A stretch of 64,000 bases of DNA from Bradyrhizobium diazoefficiens. GTDB lineage: Bacteria; Pseudomonadota; Alphaproteobacteria; Rhizobiales; Xanthobacteraceae. Below are positions 60,994-64,000 of the stretch, one piece after another. Where the stretch lies: assembly GCF_016616885.1 (NCBI RefSeq), contig NZ_CP067102.1:2508501-2572500 (forward strand), read 5' to 3'. The notes under the pieces are model-generated. The model did not search any database. It was not told the DNA's origin and saw only the letters and a list, made by a program, of their open reading frames with translations. The position numbers and the translations under genes were made by a program. Position 1 is the first letter of the stretch, and each line of letters starts with the position of its first letter.

Positions 60994-61131
60994 ACTGATT
61001 CCCCCGCAGGCGTCGGCCGAATCTTAGGCGCGACGCGACTGGTCAAAATAGAGCGTCAGCCAAATTCGAAATCAAGCGCCAAGGTTGCGACGCGACGAAT
61101 TGGAACCTGCCGTGCTTAGCCCGGCAAAACT

Positions 61132-61156
61132 AACGGCGAGGATCGCCAAGGGTTCC
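61132..61156 (-). promoter_or_regulatory. EcfG-type (general stress) promoter of the poly-HAMP kinase
   Basis: Minus strand: GGAAC, 16 bases, CGTT, a perfect match to the alphaproteobacterial EcfG consensus. It lies about 140 bp upstream of the kinase start, implying a leader of roughly 130 bases. Confidence 0.7.
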
Positions 61157-61246
61157 ATTCGGTTTCAGTAAACTCCGGTTTTATGGGGTGGCCCATGACC
61201 ATCCGCCCATGACCATCCCGTTCAGAAACTCCCGGCCATCGGCCTA

Positions 61247-61272
61247 GGAACGCCGGGATGGGCGCCGAGGTT
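61247..61272 (+). promoter_or_regulatory. Candidate EcfG-type promoter
   Basis: GGAAC, 17 bases, GGTT, one mismatch from consensus, 26 bp before the ATG at 61299. Confidence 0.45.
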
Positions 61273-61298
61273 AGCTGGCAAAGACAGGGAGAGCGCAA

Positions 61299-61595
61299 AT
61301 GAAAGCCGGATTGGCCGTCTTTGTCGTCGCATTATTCGCCGCCGGATCGGCTCTGGCCCAGGCCGGTGCGCCAAGCGGGCGTGGGGCCGTGACCGGCGAT
61401 CCCGCCGCAAGCTCCGCCACCCCGCACGCGGGCTCGCAGACCAGGGGGACCGCCACCAAGTCGAACCCCAGCGGCAGCGGCACCTCGACCTCGGGTGGCA
61501 AGGATGCCAATGGCGATGCGGGCCGGGACAAGATGCCCGACAGCGATCGCACCGTGCGGCCGATGAACCAGCAGCATCATCCGGAGGACAAGTAG
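61299..61595 (+). CDS. Small exported disordered protein
   Basis: A 98-residue product with a signal peptide (KAGLAVFVVALFAAGSALAQ). The mature part is rich in Gly, Ser, Thr, Asp and Lys and ends in MNQQHHPEDK. It is probably unstructured. Similar composition is seen in the exported protein at 52234. An EcfG-like promoter candidate precedes it. Confidence 0.7.
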   Translation: MKAGLAVFVVALFAAGSALAQAGAPSGRGAVTGDPAASSATPHAGSQTRGTATKSNPSGSGTSTSGGKDANGDAGRDKMPDSDRTVRPMNQQHHPEDK

Positions 61596-61600
61596 GGCTG

Positions 61601-62113
61601 CTACTTGTCGGCCATGGTGCGCTCGGCGTCCTTCAACTGCGCGCGCAGCACCGGCAGGTGCTCGCGCGCGAAAGTGGCTAGCGCCGGATTGTCAGGCGTC
61701 CTCAGATAGCGCTCAAGCAGGGTGATCGTGGATTCGTATTCGGGAATCTGGGTTGCATAGAAACTTCTGACATAGGCCGGCCCGTCCGTATCATCGGGTT
61801 TGGCGAGGCTGATGCTCGCCGACGCTATCTTGCTCACGCGCGGCTCGGTGCCGATGGCAAGCTGAATCTCCTTCAGCGCCTTGTCGCGCTTGGCCGACTC
61901 TTCGGCACGAAACGCGGCGAGGTTCTTGACCTCTGCATTGCCTTTCAAATCGGTGCTCTCCAGCAGGCCCTGCTGGAAGCGGCTGAAGGCGTAGAGGCCG
62001 CTGATCACATCCGTCGCGTCAGGCGCACGGTCGCCGCGCATCTGCTCGCCCGTGCTGTCGGCAAGAGCTGCGGTGCTGATGGAGGCCAGGACGATCGCGA
62101 CCAATATCTGCAT
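61601..62113 (-). CDS. DUF4142-like periplasmic protein (second copy)
   Basis: A 170-residue product with a signal peptide (QILVAIVLASISTAALADS). The helical domain contains LKGNAEVKNLAAFRAEESAK, RSFYATQIPEYESTITLLER and TFAREHLPVLRAQLKD, which follows the DUF4142 pattern of the protein at 19573. The start at 62113 opens the signal peptide. Upstream on the same strand, GGAAC-N16-CATTGGAT resembles the promoter of the first copy. Confidence 0.75.
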   Translation of the reverse strand: MQILVAIVLASISTAALADSTGEQMRGDRAPDATDVISGLYAFSRFQQGLLESTDLKGNAEVKNLAAFRAEESAKRDKALKEIQLAIGTEPRVSKIASASISLAKPDDTDGPAYVRSFYATQIPEYESTITLLERYLRTPDNPALATFAREHLPVLRAQLKDAERTMADK

Positions 62114-62117
62114 GACT

Positions 62118-62146
62118 ATCCAATGACTTGTAACCTGCGAAGTTCC
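62118..62146 (-). promoter_or_regulatory. Candidate ECF-type promoter of the second DUF4142 gene
   Basis: Minus strand: GGAAC, 16 bases, CATTGGAT; the first three bases of the -10 block agree with CATCCAAT upstream of the other DUF4142 gene. It would give an almost leaderless message. Confidence 0.35.
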
Positions 62147-62178
62147 GCCCGACGTTACGATCCCGTAAGGACGGTTGC

Positions 62179-62203
62179 GGAACGCGTGTTCCGTGCCCAC
62201 GTC
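62179..62203 (+). promoter_or_regulatory. Candidate ECF-type promoter
   Basis: GGAAC, 16 bases, CGTC, close to the EcfG consensus, directly before the ATG at 62210. The -35 block is part of the palindrome GGAACGCGTGTTCC. Confidence 0.4.
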
Positions 62204-62209
62204 TTTCCC

Positions 62210-62404
62210 ATGAAACAGTCCGACATCTTCAGGGGCAACGCCGAGAACTGCCTGCAATTGGCCGAGCGTTCGGAAGGGCAACCCGCCTATAATCGCTATT
62301 CGCGCATGGCGGATGCCTGGATGGCCTTGGCGAAAGAGCAGGACTGGCTCGATGGAGAGATCCCACCCGTTAAGGTCGGCGCCCTGCACAGCCAGAGTGC
62401 CTGA
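62210..62404 (+). CDS. Small helical protein
   Basis: A 64-residue protein with SDIFRGNAENCLQLAERSEG, RYSRMADAWMALAKEQDWLD and a polar tail. I recognise it as a frequent rhizobial small-protein type without a named role. The ribosome site is poor, and the promoter candidate immediately upstream would give a nearly leaderless transcript. It is divergent from the second DUF4142 gene. Confidence 0.65.
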   Translation: MKQSDIFRGNAENCLQLAERSEGQPAYNRYSRMADAWMALAKEQDWLDGEIPPVKVGALHSQSA

Positions 62405-62526
62405 CGGCTCTCGCTTTCGTGAGTCCACGTGTGTGAGACCGCTCACGGTATCAGCGGGACCAATCAACAATCATACGGGAATAGTCGATCGCGTTTGATT
62501 TTCCAATTCCAGAAGGAGGTTTTGCG

Positions 62527-62658
62527 ATGGCTCCACGTCTGGCACTTCTCTCACTCATTCTCGCCTTCGGCGTTTCGGTCGCGTTCGCGACGGTGACGAC
62601 GGTCCGGCAGGTGCATCAGGAAAACGCATCGGTCGCGGTGCATGCGGCGCATAGCTAG
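62527..62658 (+). CDS. 43-residue exported or membrane peptide
   Basis: A short gene with an excellent ribosome site (AAGGAGG) and ATG at 62527. The product starts MAPRLALLSLILAFGVSVAF, a signal-like or anchor segment, followed by TTVRQVHQENASVAVHAAHS. The strength of the ribosome site makes it likely to be real. It lies in a run of small stress-type genes. Confidence 0.7.
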   Translation: MAPRLALLSLILAFGVSVAFATVTTVRQVHQENASVAVHAAHS

Positions 62659-62681
62659 CGTCGCACACCTTTCGCACGTTC

Positions 62682-62706
62682 GGAACATTCGACGCACCGG
62701 AGCGTA
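62682..62706 (+). promoter_or_regulatory. Candidate EcfG-type promoter
   Basis: GGAAC, 16 bases, CGTA, one mismatch from the consensus, 36 bp before the ATG at 62743. Confidence 0.5.
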
Positions 62707-62742
62707 AGCGCTTCGAGGCATCGGAACACGCGAGAGGACATC

Positions 62743-62949
62743 ATGGCACATTCCGACCACGGCATCGTCAAGGACAAGCGCGCGGAGGATCAGCCACGCG
62801 ACAAGCGGCGCGCGCAAACCGTGCACAAGACAGACCAAAAGAGTTCGCCGTCACGTGAGGCGACGCGCGATCCCAAGCTCAATGACGACAGCAAGACGCC
62901 CGGCTCCGGCATGACGCCGGATGATTCCGGCGCCGCACCGAGCGGCTGA
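62743..62949 (+). CDS. Small hydrophilic disordered protein
   Basis: A 68-residue protein with no hydrophobic core: KDKRAEDQPRDKRRAQTV, then SREATRDPKLNDDSK and a Gly/Pro/Asp-rich end. It is probably intrinsically disordered, in the manner of desiccation- or stress-related hydrophilins, though the glycine content is moderate. An EcfG-type promoter candidate supports a stress role. Confidence 0.6.
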   Translation: MAHSDHGIVKDKRAEDQPRDKRRAQTVHKTDQKSSPSREATRDPKLNDDSKTPGSGMTPDDSGAAPSG

Positions 62950-62986
62950 CCGAGCGAGGAACGAATCCCTGCGCGATGAGTCGACT

Positions 62987-63029
62987 GATTGCTTCCGGTT
63001 GTCATGCCCCCGGTGGTCCGGAAGCAATC
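62987..63029. repeat. 12-bp perfect inverted repeat
   Basis: GATTGCTTCCGG and CCGGAAGCAATC flank a 19-base loop between convergent small genes. A second GC hairpin (CTGGCACC/GTGCCGGGG) follows at once. It probably marks transcript ends. Confidence 0.6.
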
Positions 63030-63088
63030 TCCAAGGACGGCCCTGGCACCCCACTGTGCCGGGGTCGTTTGCTTTGCGATGGTTGTGA

Positions 63089-63331
63089 TCAGTCTTCGTT
63101 CCCGGGGGCGCCCTGTGTGTGCCCATCCGGCCCGCGGCCGAACACCCCGAAGCTGCTCGACTTCACGCCAGCTGCAGCATCAACGTCTGCGACGGCCAGT
63201 CCGAACTTGAGAAGTTCGCGAACCGCCGCGGCGCGCGTCGGCATGCGATGTTTGAACCGGAAATCATCAATGGCGGCCAGCTCTTCCGGCGAGAGCATGA
63301 CCTGAAGGCGCTCGGCGCGAAGGTCATTCAT
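63089..63331 (-). CDS. Ribbon-helix-helix type DNA-binding protein
   Basis: An 80-residue protein. The first 45 residues fit a ribbon-helix-helix fold: strand ERLQVMLSPEELAAIDDFRF followed by HRMPTRAAAVRELLKFGLAV. The rest is a Gly/Ser-rich tail. Two 9-bp direct repeats lie 17-34 bp upstream of its start, the arrangement used by such dimers for autoregulation. No toxin partner is adjacent. Confidence 0.78.
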   Translation of the reverse strand: MNDLRAERLQVMLSPEELAAIDDFRFKHRMPTRAAAVRELLKFGLAVADVDAAAGVKSSSFGVFGRGPDGHTQGAPGNED

Positions 63332-63347
63332 GGTCGATCACATAAAT

Positions 63348-63365
63348 TGAGTAGTTTGAGTAGTT
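63348..63365. promoter_or_regulatory. Direct repeats, candidate operator of the RHH gene
   Basis: TGAGTAGTT occurs twice without a gap just upstream of the RHH start, in an AT-rich stretch. Confidence 0.55.
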
Positions 63366-63505
63366 CGCTCAACGGCCGAACTCGGAGCGAGTTCCACAAG
63401 AGTCGGCAAAACCCCAAAATGAGTAAAAAAGTAAAGTAAAAACAATAGGTTAAGCCTTGAAACGACTCTCCGAGAAGCGCATTTTATAGGAAAGGGAGAT
63501 GGGTC

Positions 63506-63664
63506 ATGACGGACAAGGTCAGATTACCCCGCAAGCTTTCCGAGGAACCCGAAGCGCCGAAGCCGGTGCGCCCGAGCCATCAGAAGGTGATTGAGCAAGT
63601 CGAGCGCTGGGCCAACAGCCCGGGCCTACAACCACCGAGGACGGATGATGCGAAGACGGTCTGA
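63506..63664 (+). CDS. 52-residue hypothetical protein
   Basis: A short frame with ATG at 63506 behind GGGAG. The product is basic and proline-rich at first (VRLPRKLSEEPEAPKPVRPS), then has a short helix (KVIEQVERWANSPG). It overlaps the next gene by 17 bases, which suggests a two-gene unit with coupled translation. No family is recognised. Confidence 0.6.
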   Translation: MTDKVRLPRKLSEEPEAPKPVRPSHQKVIEQVERWANSPGLQPPRTDDAKTV

Positions 63665-63842
63665 ACCCCACACATTCGAGGAACGTCTCGACGCGCAGAG
63701 GCTGCGGCTCGAGCACGAGCTGTCGCGCGTGCCGGATGGCCAACAGCGCGACACCCTGGTGGCGCGCATCGATCAGCTGCAGACTGCGGCCGAGATGTAC
63801 GATTTCCTGATGACACGGGAAGATGCTGCGGCTTCTCGCTGA
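63648..63842 (+). CDS. Small helical hypothetical protein
   Basis: A 64-residue protein of two predicted helices (FEERLDAQRLRLEHELSRVP, DTLVARIDQLQTAAEMYDFL). The second of two adjacent ATG codons (63645, 63648) has the better distance to GAGG. Its stop codon lies in the 16-bp tandem repeat that follows. Confidence 0.65.
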   Translation: MRRRSEPHTFEERLDAQRLRLEHELSRVPDGQQRDTLVARIDQLQTAAEMYDFLMTREDAAASR

Positions 63843-63871
63843 TCACCCTTGGCGTTGATCACCCTTGGCGT
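63840..63871. repeat. Tandem 16-bp duplication
   Basis: TGATCACCCTTGGCGT is repeated twice back to back. It contains the stop codon of the gene on the left and, in its second copy, the stop codon of the leftward frame on the right. Confidence 0.85.
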
Positions 63872-64000
63872 TCAGTCCGCTTAACGTGGGCGGTGATGCG
63901 AAGCTTCCGCCTCAACCACCACGCTGACACCGAGACGGCAGCCCATGCCAGGATGGCGGCCGCGAATGCAATGATCACGCTGGCCGCGACCAGGGCGTAG
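63859..64000 (-). CDS. Membrane protein, C-terminal fragment (cut by the window edge)
   Basis: A leftward frame entering from the right edge encodes a hydrophobic span (ALVAASVIIAFAAAILAWAA) followed by a basic C-terminus (WWLRRKLRITAHVKRTERQG) and a stop at 63859. Only the last 46 residues are visible, so family and length are unknown. Confidence 0.5.
   Translation of the reverse strand, partial: YALVAASVIIAFAAAILAWAAVSVSAWWLRRKLRITAHVKRTERQG

Larger units (their letters stand above)
60994..61298. other. Divergent promoter region of the poly-HAMP kinase
   Basis: About 300 bp without a gene. It contains the leftward GGAAC-N16-CGTT promoter at 61132-61156 and a rightward GGAAC-N17-GGTT candidate at 61247-61272. 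Confidence 0.6.

Overview
The window is high-GC alphaproteobacterial chromosome, most likely Bradyrhizobium or a close relative. Supporting signs are the cbbR/cbbFPTALSXE order with a form IC (red-type) RuBisCO, the NadQ-type regulator, TIGR02301 and DUF4142 proteins, GGAAC-type ECF promoters, and several families of intergenic palindromes that I associate with this genus from memory. Genes are dense and mostly ordinary core genes, with one short accessory stretch behind a tRNA-Pro gene.

Layout. 1-4.6 kb: nadB (runs off the left edge) and nadA, read leftward, with two matching palindromic operator candidates in front of nadA; then a divergent MFS carrier and a YhdH/AcuI-type reductase. 4.7-9.7 kb: a secreted protein, a DUF6894-like protein and two closely related methyl-accepting chemotaxis proteins. 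9.7-16.2 kb, leftward: a DUF2339 membrane protein, nadQ with a tyrosine phosphatase, and an overlapping ygfZ-tag-HD hydrolase operon. 16.3-20.4 kb: dihydroorotase, rhodanese, then an ECF sigma factor, a DUF4142 protein and a cupredoxin; the first two of that trio share a GGAAC-N16-CATCCAAT promoter. 20.5-29 kb, mostly leftward: small and hypothetical genes, two Nudix hydrolases, a YedK/HMCES protein, a CoA-transferase paired with a GrdB-like protein, a GNAT, a GlcD-like oxidase and the Sua5 enzyme.

29.06-33.15 kb: tRNA-Pro(CGG) followed by a large restriction-methylation gene broken by a one-base deletion, plus a small companion gene. 33.2-37.5 kb: small genes, a long repeat-like gene-free kilobase, and a TetR/MFS pair whose members carry the same palindrome. 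37.6-48.5 kb: the Calvin-cycle locus, with cbbR divergent from cbbFPTALSXE, bracketed by two paralogous small genes and followed by a decayed EAL-domain gene. 48.7-53.2 kb: a DegP-type protease behind a 15-bp perfect inverted repeat, then many small genes.

53.2-61 kb: a two-component cluster made of a 2097-residue soluble poly-HAMP hybrid kinase with eleven 92-residue units, GAF, kinase core and three receivers, followed by a REC-PAS-HWE kinase. A perfect GGAAC-N16-CGTT promoter precedes it, pointing to general stress (EcfG) control. 61.3-64 kb: small secreted, hydrophilic or membrane proteins, a second DUF4142 gene and a ribbon-helix-helix protein, several with similar GGAAC-type promoter candidates. 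Together these suggest that the right third of the window is enriched in general-stress-response genes.
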